Source: JAWXUE01 sp044432865 (GTDB lineage: Bacteria; Bacillota_I; Bacilli_A; Acholeplasmatales; Anaeroplasmataceae). Taken from it: a stretch of 11,467 bases of DNA. The stretch spans positions 1 to 11,467 of the forward strand of contig JAWXUF010000037.1 of assembly GCA_044432865.1 (NCBI GenBank), written 5' to 3'. This document shows, one piece after another, positions 1 to 5,908 of the stretch (positions are counted from its first letter, which is position 1; each line of letters starts with the position of its first letter). The notes beneath the pieces are model-generated. The model searched no databases. It saw only the letters and a list, made by a program, of their open reading frames with translations, and was not told the origin of the DNA. A program made the translations under genes and the position numbers.

Positions 1-87
1 CCACCAATGAGTCATCCATGGAAAAGAAAAAGTTATTTAGCTTATTTAGAAAAACAAAAACATGTTGATTTTAATGCTGATGTTTAA
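1..87 (+). CDS. Transposase, C-terminal end only (cut by window edge)
   Basis: An open frame enters from the left edge and ends at a TAA at 85-87, giving 28 residues that begin PPMSHPWKRKSYLAYLEKQK. The Pro-Pro-Met-x-His-Pro-Trp-Lys/Arg motif close to the C-terminus resembles, from memory, the tails of integrase-type DDE transposases of the IS481/ISNCY kind. No catalytic residue lies inside the window, so the family is provisional. It reads toward the - strand gene cluster and meets it at the two-way hairpin at 137-160. It could instead be the end of another DNA-binding protein, or part of a decayed element. I could not identify a terminal inverted repeat between 88 and 136. Confidence 0.5.
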   Translation, partial: PPMSHPWKRKSYLAYLEKQKHVDFNADV

Positions 88-136
88 CTTCTTTTAGGAA
101 ATAATCAAAAGTTATTGACAATAGTAATATATAGAA

Positions 137-160
137 AAAAGATAGAATAATCTATCTTTT
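137..160. terminator. Two-way intrinsic terminator
   Basis: A perfect 10-bp stem (137-146 with 151-160, AAAAGATAGA/TCTATCTTTT) has a 4-nt ATAA loop. On the - strand it is followed by a run of T and lies 7 bases after the DUF1540 stop, so it should end that transcript. On the + strand it is followed by a T-rich stretch (cttgttttat) and could end transcription from the transposase. Confidence 0.75.
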
Positions 161-166
161 CTTGTT

Positions 167-511
167 TTATTTCAATTTAAAACTATCGCATTCCGTTTCG
201 CTTCTATATCTAGCGTTTTGTGTACCAACTTTTATATTGTTTGCATTACATTTATTATTCTTATTAAAATAACAATAGTTAGCACTACATATTACTACAG
301 TTTTTGTACTATCAGGTAATATAGAATCATCAAGCATATCTGCTCCTAATTCATATTCAAACATAGCTCGTTCTTTTGGAGTTTTAAATGATTCGCAAAA
401 CGTTCCTAATTTACTTCTTGTAAATAACCCTTCTACATTTACTCTTCCTTTGTAGCAAGTACATTGTTTATTGTATGCACAATTTGATGCATTACAGTTA
501 ATATTAGGCAA
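167..511 (-). CDS. Double DUF1540 protein (small Cys-rich)
   Basis: This 114-residue protein has two copies of the DUF1540 Cys module. The first has C6, C11, C17, C19 and C39; the second has C75, C80, C88 and C108, the latter with the usual C-x4-C-x7-C spacing and a closing SETECDSF segment. DUF1540 proteins are small Firmicute proteins of unknown role; the conserved Cys and Asn residues suggest metal binding, which is inference. A helical linker (about 45-65) joins the modules. The start is a TTG at 509-511, chosen because GAAGGAGG (526 to 519 on this strand) sits 7 bases before it and no better start exists. That Shine-Dalgarno site is one arm of a strong hairpin (516-550), so translation from read-through RNA may be hindered. 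It is the last gene after the VTT membrane protein and is followed by a good terminator. Confidence 0.85.
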   Translation of the reverse strand: MPNINCNASNCAYNKQCTCYKGRVNVEGLFTRSKLGTFCESFKTPKERAMFEYELGADMLDDSILPDSTKTVVICSANYCYFNKNNKCNANNIKVGTQNARYRSETECDSFKLK

Positions 512-515
512 AATA

Positions 516-550
516 AAACCTCCTTCGTATATATTATTTGAAGGAGGTTT
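516..550 (-). terminator. Terminator-like hairpin containing the DUF1540 ribosome binding site
   Basis: On the - strand AAACCTCCTTC (550 to 540) pairs perfectly over 11 bp with GAAGGAGGTTT (526 to 516) across a 13-nt AT-rich loop. The next bases, TATTTTG, continue a U-rich tract and end in the TTG start codon of the DUF1540 gene. The structure therefore looks like the intrinsic terminator of the upstream VTT gene, whose stop is 4 bases away, but its 3' arm is the Shine-Dalgarno sequence of the next gene. On the + strand the hairpin is followed by tttcttttt, but no + strand gene leads into it. Confidence 0.7.
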
Positions 551-554
551 CTTT

Positions 555-1271
555 TTATACTTCTTTGTTTCTTTTTATAATTTTTTCTACTTTAGTTGTT
601 ATTTTTTTATTAAAGATTATTCCTAATATTGCTACTATAAAAGTAATAACAGTTACACTTATTGCAATACTACTTTGACCATTAATTATTGCTGAACCAA
701 TTATAGTTGAAGTAATAACTGAAGGTATTCTTGCTATACTTGTAATAATAATAAATGGTAACATCTTTATCTTAGTAAAAGGTATTGCATAAGTAATAAA
801 ATCTTTTGGTGTACCTGGTATTAAAAAAACAAAGAATAAAATAATTAAAGCTCTTGTTTCATCTTCTAAAAACTTTAATCTTTTTCTGCTTTTTTCATTA
901 ACGTTTAAATCGATAAATGGCTTACCTAAGACTTTTACTAATCCAAATATAACCATTGTACCTAAGGCAAATCCTATTAGACAAACAATCATTCCAAAGA
1001 ATGGTCCAAATAAAATACCACTTATAATTTCAATAAATTCACCTGGAATAAATGCTACTACAACTTGTAAAATATTAATTAAAATAACAATTAATACTCC
1101 AAGAATTCCAGTGTTTTTTATCCTATTAGTAAATTCTATTTGACCATCAGTTGTTCCTAATAGTTTTAAATCATCCCAAAAATATATTGCTAAAATAACG
1201 AGTAAAGAAATAATAAAAATAATTACAGATATGTTTATTATCAACAATGCTTTTTTAGCTTTTGTTTCCAA
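555..1271 (-). CDS. TVP38/TMEM64 (VTT/DedA-like) membrane protein
   Basis: A 238-residue integral membrane protein of the VTT (SNARE-associated Golgi) family. This family belongs to the DedA superfamily, and several members act in lipid movement or membrane homeostasis. Segments: one N-terminal helix (about 8-30), a hydrophobic pair with the re-entrant-type motif IPGEFIEIISGILFGPFFG (75-93), more hydrophobic stretches (54-75, 94-116, 141-153), the family-typical IPGTPKDFITY (151-161), then ARIPSV (180-185) and a last helix (203-221) before a Lys-rich tail. Length is normal. The start is a TTG (1269-1271); its Shine-Dalgarno GGAG overlaps the end of the RluA-family gene (GGAGTGA, stop TGA), only 5 bases separate the two genes, and the next Met is far inside. 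Translation is probably coupled. The transported substrate is unknown. Confidence 0.9.
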   Translation of the reverse strand: METKAKKALLIINISVIIFIISLLVILAIYFWDDLKLLGTTDGQIEFTNRIKNTGILGVLIVILINILQVVVAFIPGEFIEIISGILFGPFFGMIVCLIGFALGTMVIFGLVKVLGKPFIDLNVNEKSRKRLKFLEDETRALIILFFVFLIPGTPKDFITYAIPFTKIKMLPFIIITSIARIPSVITSTIIGSAIINGQSSIAISVTVITFIVAILGIIFNKKITTKVEKIIKRNKEV

Positions 1272-1276
1272 TTATA

Positions 1277-2074
1277 TCACTCCATTTGATACTTACTATC
1301 TACTTCAATTAATTCATTTGTTTTCGGATCTTTAAATGTTAATTTATTACATATTAACATAAGTTCTCCTTCTACTTTACTTCCATATAAAACATCTCCA
1401 TTAATAGGACAATTGTTATATGATAGATGAACTCTTATTTGATGTGTTCTTCCTGTAAGTAATTCTAACTTATATATATAATTATCTTTATCTACTAATT
1501 TATACTTAGTTATAGATTCTTTTCCATCTTTATCTACAACTCTTTTTATTGTATCACTTTTAAATATTGGTAAATTTATAATTCCTTCTTCTTCTTTTAA
1601 ATAATTACTACATTTAGCTAAGTATTCTTTTTTAACTATTTCAATTTTATCTACTAAATAATGTTTCTTAACAAATAATACTAATCCTCGTGTAGTTTTA
1701 TCTAATCTTGTTAAACAGTTTATACTATCAAATTCACGATAGAATATTACTCTACTATATAATGAATCTATTTCATTTCTTGAAGGTATTGTTAATAAAT
1801 CATAAGGTTTATCAACAATTAAAATATCATCTGTTTCATAAATAATATTTATTTCTTTATTTATTTTAGTTGTATTTTTTTCTTTATTAAAATAATGTAT
1901 TTCATATACATCATCCTTTTTTAATTGTATGTCTAATTCTACTTTTTTATTATTAATAAAAAAAGTAGAATTGCTACTTTTCAAATAACCATAGAATTTT
2001 TTTGAGTAATTATTAATAATATAATTTTTAGAATGAATATCTTCTTCTATTATTACTTTAATTTCATTTTTCAT
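1277..2074 (-). CDS. RluA-family RNA pseudouridine synthase
   Basis: A 265-residue enzyme that converts uridine to pseudouridine in rRNA or tRNA in the cytoplasm. Seen in the sequence: a degenerate S4-like N-terminal part (1-62), the family opening ILIVDKPYDLLTIPS (about 84-98), the catalytic motif RLDKTTRGL (123-131) with nucleophile D125, and GRTHQIRVHL (208-217) followed by INGDVLYG. These are the hallmark RluA/RluD motifs and no key residue is missing. The usual His before RLD is Thr (LTRLDK), a small departure. The target uridine cannot be named because this family has several paralogs per genome. ATG 2072-2074 is preceded by GGTGATATT, a usable Shine-Dalgarno site. It is first in the run RluA-VTT-DUF1540 and diverges from the small gene at 2141. 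Confidence 0.92.
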   Translation of the reverse strand: MKNEIKVIIEEDIHSKNYIINNYSKKFYGYLKSSNSTFFINNKKVELDIQLKKDDVYEIHYFNKEKNTTKINKEINIIYETDDILIVDKPYDLLTIPSRNEIDSLYSRVIFYREFDSINCLTRLDKTTRGLVLFVKKHYLVDKIEIVKKEYLAKCSNYLKEEEGIINLPIFKSDTIKRVVDKDGKESITKYKLVDKDNYIYKLELLTGRTHQIRVHLSYNNCPINGDVLYGSKVEGELMLICNKLTFKDPKTNELIEVDSKYQME

Positions 2075-2086
2075 AATATCACCAAA

Positions 2087-2115
2087 TAAATTATAGCATA
2101 TTTTATTAATATAAT
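2087..2115 (+). promoter_or_regulatory. Promoter for the small helical gene
   Basis: A perfect TATAAT (2110-2115) lies 25 bases before the ATG at 2141. The -35 position (2087-2092, taaatt) is poor. A start near 2122 would leave a leader of about 20 nt that just includes the AGGTGA Shine-Dalgarno site. Confidence 0.45.
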
Positions 2116-2120
2116 CACAA
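2090..2120 (-). promoter_or_regulatory. Promoter for the RluA-family operon
   Basis: The - strand carries TGCTATAAT: a perfect TATAAT -10 (2095 to 2090) with the extended TG motif, 15 bases before the ATG. The -35 is weak (TTGTGA at 2120 to 2115, spacer 19), so the extended -10 probably dominates. It overlaps the divergent + strand promoter. Confidence 0.55.
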
Positions 2121-2140
2121 GATAATAATAGGTGATAAAT

Positions 2141-2569
2141 ATGAATAAAGAAATTGAATTATTAAATTATATATATCAAAATAGTCAAATGGCTATTTTA
2201 TCGATTGAACAATTAGTTGATTTAAATGATAATCGTAAATTTAATAAACTTATTAGAAAACAACTACAAGGATATACAAAGATTAACCATAAAACAGTCA
2301 AGTTATTAAATGATCGTGGTTTTGATGAAAAAGAAATATCTAAATTTAATAAGATTAAAACTTATTTAATGATTAACATTCAAACTCTTACTGATAAATC
2401 TGCTTCTCATTTAGCTCAAATGTTAATTGTTGGGAGTACAATGGGTGTCATTGATTCAATTAAGAATATTAATACATATTCAGAAAACGATAGTTATATA
2501 CTTAAATTAATAAATGATCTTAAATCTTTTGAAGAATTAAATATAGAAAATTTAAAATGTTACTTATAA
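2141..2569 (+). CDS. Small all-helical protein of unknown function
   Basis: The product is 142 residues with ATG at 2141, preceded at 5 bases by AGGTGA; a GTG at 2132 would put the Shine-Dalgarno site inside the gene and is unlikely. It has no Cys cluster, signal peptide or membrane segment. The helical pattern falls into about four amphipathic stretches (3-27, 32-58, 62-105, 115-140), suggesting a four-helix bundle. The segment around 73-106, with TYLMINIQTLTDKSASHLAQ and the following GSTMGVID, looks like the best conserved part and recalls small Firmicute proteins of ferritin-like or helical-bundle shape that I have seen only as hypotheticals. No ExxH-type metal ligand pairs are visible, so an iron-storage role is not supported. 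It is monocistronic, divergent from the RluA gene, and ends at a strong terminator. Confidence 0.75.
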   Translation: MNKEIELLNYIYQNSQMAILSIEQLVDLNDNRKFNKLIRKQLQGYTKINHKTVKLLNDRGFDEKEISKFNKIKTYLMINIQTLTDKSASHLAQMLIVGSTMGVIDSIKNINTYSENDSYILKLINDLKSFEELNIENLKCYL

Positions 2570-2574
2570 AAAAT

Positions 2575-2604
2575 AAATGGAATGTGTATAAACACATTCC
2601 ATTT
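2575..2604. terminator. Two-way intrinsic terminator between convergent genes
   Basis: A 13-bp perfect stem (2575-2587 with 2592-2604, containing TGGAATGTGT/ACACATTCCA) has an ATAA loop. It is followed by T on the + strand and by T-rich sequence on the - strand. It lies between the + gene ending at 2569 and pepF ending at 2609, so it can serve both. Confidence 0.9.
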
Positions 2605-2608
2605 TTAA

Positions 2609-4345
2609 TTATTTTAATTTTTTTGATAATTCGATAAATTTATTAATATCTTCTTTAATAATGTTTAATGAATTTTCCCAGAATTCTTTTTTAGTTACAT
2701 CAATACCCATTGTTGCAGCTACTTCTTCACATGAAGCACTTCCTGTTAATAATAACATTGCATCATAGTTTTTAACAAACTCTTCTTTGTTTTCTAAGTA
2801 TTTAGCAAATAATCCTTTAGCATATAATAAACCAAATGCATATGGGAAGTTATAGAAGTTTAACCCAGCGTTATAATAATGCCCCTTACAAGCCCACATA
2901 TATGGATGCATAACTTCAGGATCTAATCCATCTCCATAAGTTTGTTTTTGAGCATCTAACATCATTTCATTTAATTTAGAAGCATCTAATAATCCTTCTT
3001 TTGTATTTTCAATTAAGTTAGTTTCAAAAATATATCTACTCATAATATCTACTATTACTTGGCTATCTCCTTGTAATGCAATTTCTAATACTGAAAATAA
3101 TTCTTTTTCATCTTCTAAGTTATTTTGAATATTTTGCATTACAATTGCTTCACATAAAATACTTGCTGTTTCAGCAAGAGGCATTGGATATCCTGTGTTA
3201 AGAGGTTGTGCACCACTTATAACATCACCATGATATCCATGTCCTAATTCATGAGCAAGCGTTGAAATATCAGATAAACTACCTGTATAGTTTAATAAAA
3301 TTCTACTTTGTTTTAAATGAGTTAAGTTTGAACAGAATGCCCCACCAACTTTACCTTTTCTAGGTTCAACATCAATCCAATCATTATCAAATGCTTTTTT
3401 AGCGAAATCACCTAATTTAGTTGAGAAACTATTAAAGTTTTCAATTACAACTTCTTTTGCTTCATCATAAGTATATGTTTTATCTAATGAACCAATTGGC
3501 GCAAATAAATCATAGAATGGTAATCCATTTTTATGTCCTAAATATTCTGCTTTTGCTTTGAAATATTCTCTAAATTTAGGTAATGAATCTTTCATTGCAC
3601 TCATCATAGCATCTAATGTTTCTTTTGACATTTTTGATGATTCTAATGTTTTTTCTAATGCATTTTCATATCCTCTTAATTCACACATAATATTTACTTC
3701 TCTTTTAATATTACATAATGACATAGCTAATGTATCTTCTACTTTTTTGTAAGCTTCTAATTCTAATTCATAAGCTTTTTTTCTTAATTCTTGAGGATTT
3801 TCATAAGCTAAGTTTCTAATGTAACTTAATGTTACTTCTTGTCCATCTAAATTAATCATTAAGTTTGATGTTAATAATCTTTGTACTGTATTCCAAGAAT
3901 CAGATGCTACCATTTTCATTTTAGAATATAATACTTCTTCTTTTTCTGTTAATAATCTTTTTGAATTACTCAACATTCTATTAAACATATATGTATAGTG
4001 TTCTAAATTACTTTCTTTAATAGCTTTATCAATATCTTTGATTGTTAATAAGTATCTTGAGAATAACACATCTTTTAATGTCATTTGATTTAATAAGTTT
4101 CTTAACATAGACATATTAGCAATTGCTTCTCTATCTTGAACATTTGTTGATGTTCTTAATGAACAATATCCTGTTAATCCCCTTACTAATGAGCGTAAGT
4201 TTTCTTGAATTGTAATATATTCTTTTAATATATTTCCTTCTAATTTTAAATCATTATATTTTTGAATTAACTCTTTTACTTTATTTACATCATTTGTAAA
4301 TGCATCATTAAATCCTGTGTATAAGTCATCTAAGTTCCATTTCAT
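2609..4345 (-). CDS. pepF: Oligoendopeptidase F-type metallopeptidase (M3)
   Basis: A 578-residue cytosolic zinc peptidase that cleaves oligopeptides, with likely roles in peptide turnover and nutrition. The zinc motif HELGH is at 365-369 (LAHELGHGYHG), with the third ligand Glu at 392 in AETAS. The N-terminal 110 residues are helical, as in PepF_N, followed by the M3 catalytic domain. The C-terminal part includes the family-type stretch HPYMWACKGHYYN and FYNFPYAFGLL, which help form the substrate cleft. Length is close to the roughly 600 residues of the family, with no truncation. ATG 4343-4345 is preceded by AAGGGG, 10 bases upstream. It has its own promoter with an extended -10 and is separated from trmR by a terminator, so it is a single-gene unit despite pointing the same way. 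Confidence 0.95.
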   Translation of the reverse strand: MKWNLDDLYTGFNDAFTNDVNKVKELIQKYNDLKLEGNILKEYITIQENLRSLVRGLTGYCSLRTSTNVQDREAIANMSMLRNLLNQMTLKDVLFSRYLLTIKDIDKAIKESNLEHYTYMFNRMLSNSKRLLTEKEEVLYSKMKMVASDSWNTVQRLLTSNLMINLDGQEVTLSYIRNLAYENPQELRKKAYELELEAYKKVEDTLAMSLCNIKREVNIMCELRGYENALEKTLESSKMSKETLDAMMSAMKDSLPKFREYFKAKAEYLGHKNGLPFYDLFAPIGSLDKTYTYDEAKEVVIENFNSFSTKLGDFAKKAFDNDWIDVEPRKGKVGGAFCSNLTHLKQSRILLNYTGSLSDISTLAHELGHGYHGDVISGAQPLNTGYPMPLAETASILCEAIVMQNIQNNLEDEKELFSVLEIALQGDSQVIVDIMSRYIFETNLIENTKEGLLDASKLNEMMLDAQKQTYGDGLDPEVMHPYMWACKGHYYNAGLNFYNFPYAFGLLYAKGLFAKYLENKEEFVKNYDAMLLLTGSASCEEVAATMGIDVTKKEFWENSLNIIKEDINKFIELSKKLK

Positions 4346-4372
4346 ACTATCAATTCCCCTTCTTTTTTTGTT

Positions 4373-4401
4373 ATTATATCATACTAAGAATTTAATTCCA
4401 A
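4373..4401 (-). promoter_or_regulatory. pepF promoter
   Basis: On the - strand TTGGAA (4401 to 4396), 17-nt spacer, TATAAT (4378 to 4373), preceded by TGA to give an extended -10. It sits 28 bases before the pepF ATG. Confidence 0.75.
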
Positions 4402-4411
4402 TTAATACGAT

Positions 4412-4435
4412 AAAAAAAAGGCTATAATAGCCTTT
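4412..4435 (-). terminator. Terminator after trmR
   Basis: On the - strand AAAGGCTA (4435 to 4428) pairs with TAGCCTTT (4424 to 4417) across a 3-nt loop and runs into eight T (4419 to 4412). It starts 4 bases after the methyltransferase stop and ends the alaS/DUF1292/trmR transcripts. Confidence 0.9.
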
Positions 4436-4438
4436 CAA

Positions 4439-5095
4439 TTATTTTTTAATAGAAATACCTATACCATCACCAATTTCAAGTATAGTAGTATCATATCCTT
4501 CTTTACTTAATAAGTAGTCATTATAACGATGAACTCTTTTTAATAAACCATGTAAGTTTCTAGAATCAGTTTCTTGAAATAATAAATCATGAAAATATAA
4601 ATTATCAGTGAGAATGATTCCACCTTCTTTCAAATTTTTTTCATATAATTCAAAGAAATTAGCATATTGACCTTTTGCAGCATCAATAAATATAAAATCA
4701 AATTCTTCATCTTTAACATCTTCATAAGCAAGTAATGCATCTTTATGAATACATCTTACTTTATCATTTAAATTTTGATTATTTATATTATTTATACATT
4801 CATTATATCTTTCATCATCTATTTCGATTGTAGTAACATCACAATTAGCTAATTTAGCCATACATGAAGCTGAAAAACCAATAGCAGAACCTATTTCAAG
4901 AACTTTTTTAGTTTTACTCATTTTTAATACAGAAATTAAAAATGCAATTCCACCATCTTCCATAATAGGTACATCATTGTTTTTAGCATATTCTTTCATT
5001 GTTAATAAATATTTATCATATTTTAAATTATAATTACGATTAATATATTGCCCTTTATCTCCAACAACAGTATGCTTTTGTTTTTCTTTTGACAT
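4439..5095 (-). CDS. trmR: Class I SAM O-methyltransferase, YrrM/TrmR type
   Basis: A 218-residue soluble methyltransferase of the O-methyltransferase family 3. Motif I is VLEIGSAIGFS (65-75), the acidic residue that holds the SAM ribose is E91 (TTIEID), the metal/catalytic loop is DFIFIDAAKGQY (133-144, D138 and K141), and D164-N165 follow in ILTDN. In B. subtilis the homolog in the same neighbourhood, YrrM (TrmR), methylates 5-hydroxyuridine to 5-methoxyuridine at tRNA position 34. The length and the alaS-ruvX-DUF1292 context support that role here, by inference. The ATG at 5093-5095 shares one base with the DUF1292b stop (TAATG), which implies coupled translation and explains the weak Shine-Dalgarno site. 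The U32 peptidase-like genes that often follow are not present; a terminator is. Confidence 0.88.
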   Translation of the reverse strand: MSKEKQKHTVVGDKGQYINRNYNLKYDKYLLTMKEYAKNNDVPIMEDGGIAFLISVLKMSKTKKVLEIGSAIGFSASCMAKLANCDVTTIEIDDERYNECINNINNQNLNDKVRCIHKDALLAYEDVKDEEFDFIFIDAAKGQYANFFELYEKNLKEGGIILTDNLYFHDLLFQETDSRNLHGLLKRVHRYNDYLLSKEGYDTTILEIGDGIGISIKK

Positions 5096-5463
5096 TATTT
5101 ACTACATCCACCACAGCAAGTATGTTCTTCTTCCTCTTCATCATGACAAGAACATCCTCCACCACAACAAGTATGCTCTTCTTCGTGTGATGAACATCCT
5201 CCACCACATCCACATGAATGACTTTGGTTAAATTCCATTAAAACTTCACTTAACATTTCACGTGTTTTTTCATCAGTTACAGGTGCTAAATCAATTTCAC
5301 CATTTGCTTCTTCAGTGAATTCTACAACATCAATAATTCCTGATATTACGATTTCAAAGAAAAGGTAGTTTTTGTTTGTATCTTCATCATGGAATTTGAA
5401 TAAGTAATTACATACTTGTTCAGAACCATTTTCTAATGTAATTATAAATTGATTATCATTCAT
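5095..5463 (-). CDS. DUF1292 (YrzB-type) protein b with Cys/His-rich tail
   Basis: A 122-residue protein with a DUF1292 domain (about 1-79: ITLENGSEQVCNYLF, then NYLFFEI and VVEFTEEANG). A tail from 82 to the end holds ten Cys (84, 86, 90, 99, 100, 104, 106, 116, 117, 120) and five His (82, 93, 97, 107, 114) among Gly and Glu. B. subtilis YrzB is only about 93 residues, so the tail is an addition. The motif EEEHTCCGG occurs twice (94-102 and 111-119), pointing to internal duplication. The density of CC and CxC pairs resembles metallothionein-like or zinc/copper-binding modules, by inference. The start ATG 5461-5463 has AAGGAGA at 7-8 bases, and that Shine-Dalgarno site overlaps the stop of DUF1292a. 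The gene's own stop overlaps the trmR start. The function of DUF1292 is unknown. Confidence 0.88.
   Translation of the reverse strand: MNDNQFIITLENGSEQVCNYLFKFHDEDTNKNYLFFEIVISGIIDVVEFTEEANGEIDLAPVTDEKTREMLSEVLMEFNQSHSCGCGGGCSSHEEEHTCCGGGCSCHDEEEEEHTCCGGCSK
5104..5220 (-). repeat. Imperfect in-gene repeats coding the Cys-rich tail
   Basis: Similar units begin at 5104, 5152 and 5194 on the + strand (acatccaccaca, acatcctccaccaca, acatcctccaccaca). In the first two they continue into aagtatgt/ctcttcttc. The spacings are 48 and 42 bases, both multiples of three, so the frame is kept. They encode the repeated EEEHTCCGG-type blocks of DUF1292b. Confidence 0.7.
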
Positions 5464-5475
5464 ATAAAGTTCTCC

Positions 5476-5811
5476 TTATTTACAACCACAGTTGTTTTCT
5501 TCAGTACATTCGCAGTCATCACCGCATCCGCATGATTCATTTCCACAACCACAATCGTCATCTTCCATATTTTCAGCGAATTCTTCTAATAATCCTTCGA
5601 TCATATCCCATTCTTCTTCTGTTTCGATAGGTGATAATTGTCCACCTTCTTCATTTTCTTCAGTGAATTCCATTGCTGAACATTCTCCATTTGATAAAAC
5701 TTGGAATACTACATAGTTTTTATTTGATTCTTGATCAAAATGTGTAAATAAGATTTCGCAAAGTTCTTCAGTACCATCCTCAGCGATAATTGTTAATTGA
5801 TTTTCTTTCAT
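5476..5811 (-). CDS. DUF1292 (YrzB-type) protein a with Cys-rich tail
   Basis: A 111-residue paralog of the following gene. The DUF1292 domain (1-80) has matching landmarks: LTIIAEDGTEELCEILF, NYVVFQV, SAMEFTEENEEGG. It is very acidic. The tail (83-111) has eight Cys in four CxC pairs (87/89, 94/96, 100/102, 108/110) spaced by Gly and Asp/Glu, and no His, unlike the tail of copy b. Two more Cys are in the domain (18, 44), and Cys18 is also present in copy b. Four CxC pairs could bind two to four soft metal ions; this is inference. ATG 5809-5811 is preceded by AAGGAGA at good spacing. It is the first gene after an internal promoter (5868-5896) downstream of ruvX, so the pair can be expressed apart from alaS. 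The copies probably arose by tandem duplication, with the tails diverging afterwards. Confidence 0.9.
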   Translation of the reverse strand: MKENQLTIIAEDGTEELCEILFTHFDQESNKNYVVFQVLSNGECSAMEFTEENEEGGQLSPIETEEEWDMIEGLLEEFAENMEDDDCGCGNESCGCGDDCECTEENNCGCK

Positions 5812-5867
5812 CTTTATTTCTCCTTTTTATTTATAATTAAAGAAATATAACTTTATTCCTTTATGTG

Positions 5868-5896
5868 ATTATATCATTATTCATAGCATTATGCAA
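5868..5896 (-). promoter_or_regulatory. Internal promoter for DUF1292a-DUF1292b-trmR
   Basis: On the - strand TTGCAT (5896 to 5891), 17-nt spacer, TATAAT (5873 to 5868) with a TGA extended -10. It lies in the 96-base gap between ruvX and DUF1292a, where no terminator is visible, so the genes could be read from here as well as from the alaS promoter. Confidence 0.65.
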
Positions 5897-5908
5897 AAGT
5901 AATGATAT
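5871..5908. promoter_or_regulatory. Dyad over the DUF1292 promoter (possible operator)
   Basis: Arms atatcatta (5871-5879) and taatgatat (5900-5908) form a perfect 9-bp inverted repeat. A second small palindrome, gcattatgc (5886-5894), sits almost exactly at its centre. Together they cover the -35, the spacer and part of the -10. The AT-rich background makes chance possible. Confidence 0.35.

Noticed and set aside
115..120. TTGACA, a perfect -35 box on the + strand
   Set aside because: No -10 at proper spacing, and the next feature downstream is a terminator, with no + strand gene.
2132..2140. GTG at 2132 as the start of the small helical gene
   Set aside because: The GTG is part of the AGGTGA Shine-Dalgarno sequence for the ATG at 2141, which is better spaced.
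3558..3752. 64-codon open frame on the + strand inside pepF
   Set aside because: It is antisense to an intact, well-motifed peptidase, has no ribosome binding site and encodes low-complexity sequence.
5104..5220. Short spaced repeats that could suggest a CRISPR array
   Set aside because: The units are imperfect, keep the reading frame of DUF1292b and have no unique spacers between identical repeats.
5492..5716. 74-codon + strand frame rich in Ser/Pro/His
   Set aside because: It is the antisense shadow of the acidic, Cys-rich DUF1292a gene; the composition simply mirrors Glu/Asp/Cys codons on the other strand.
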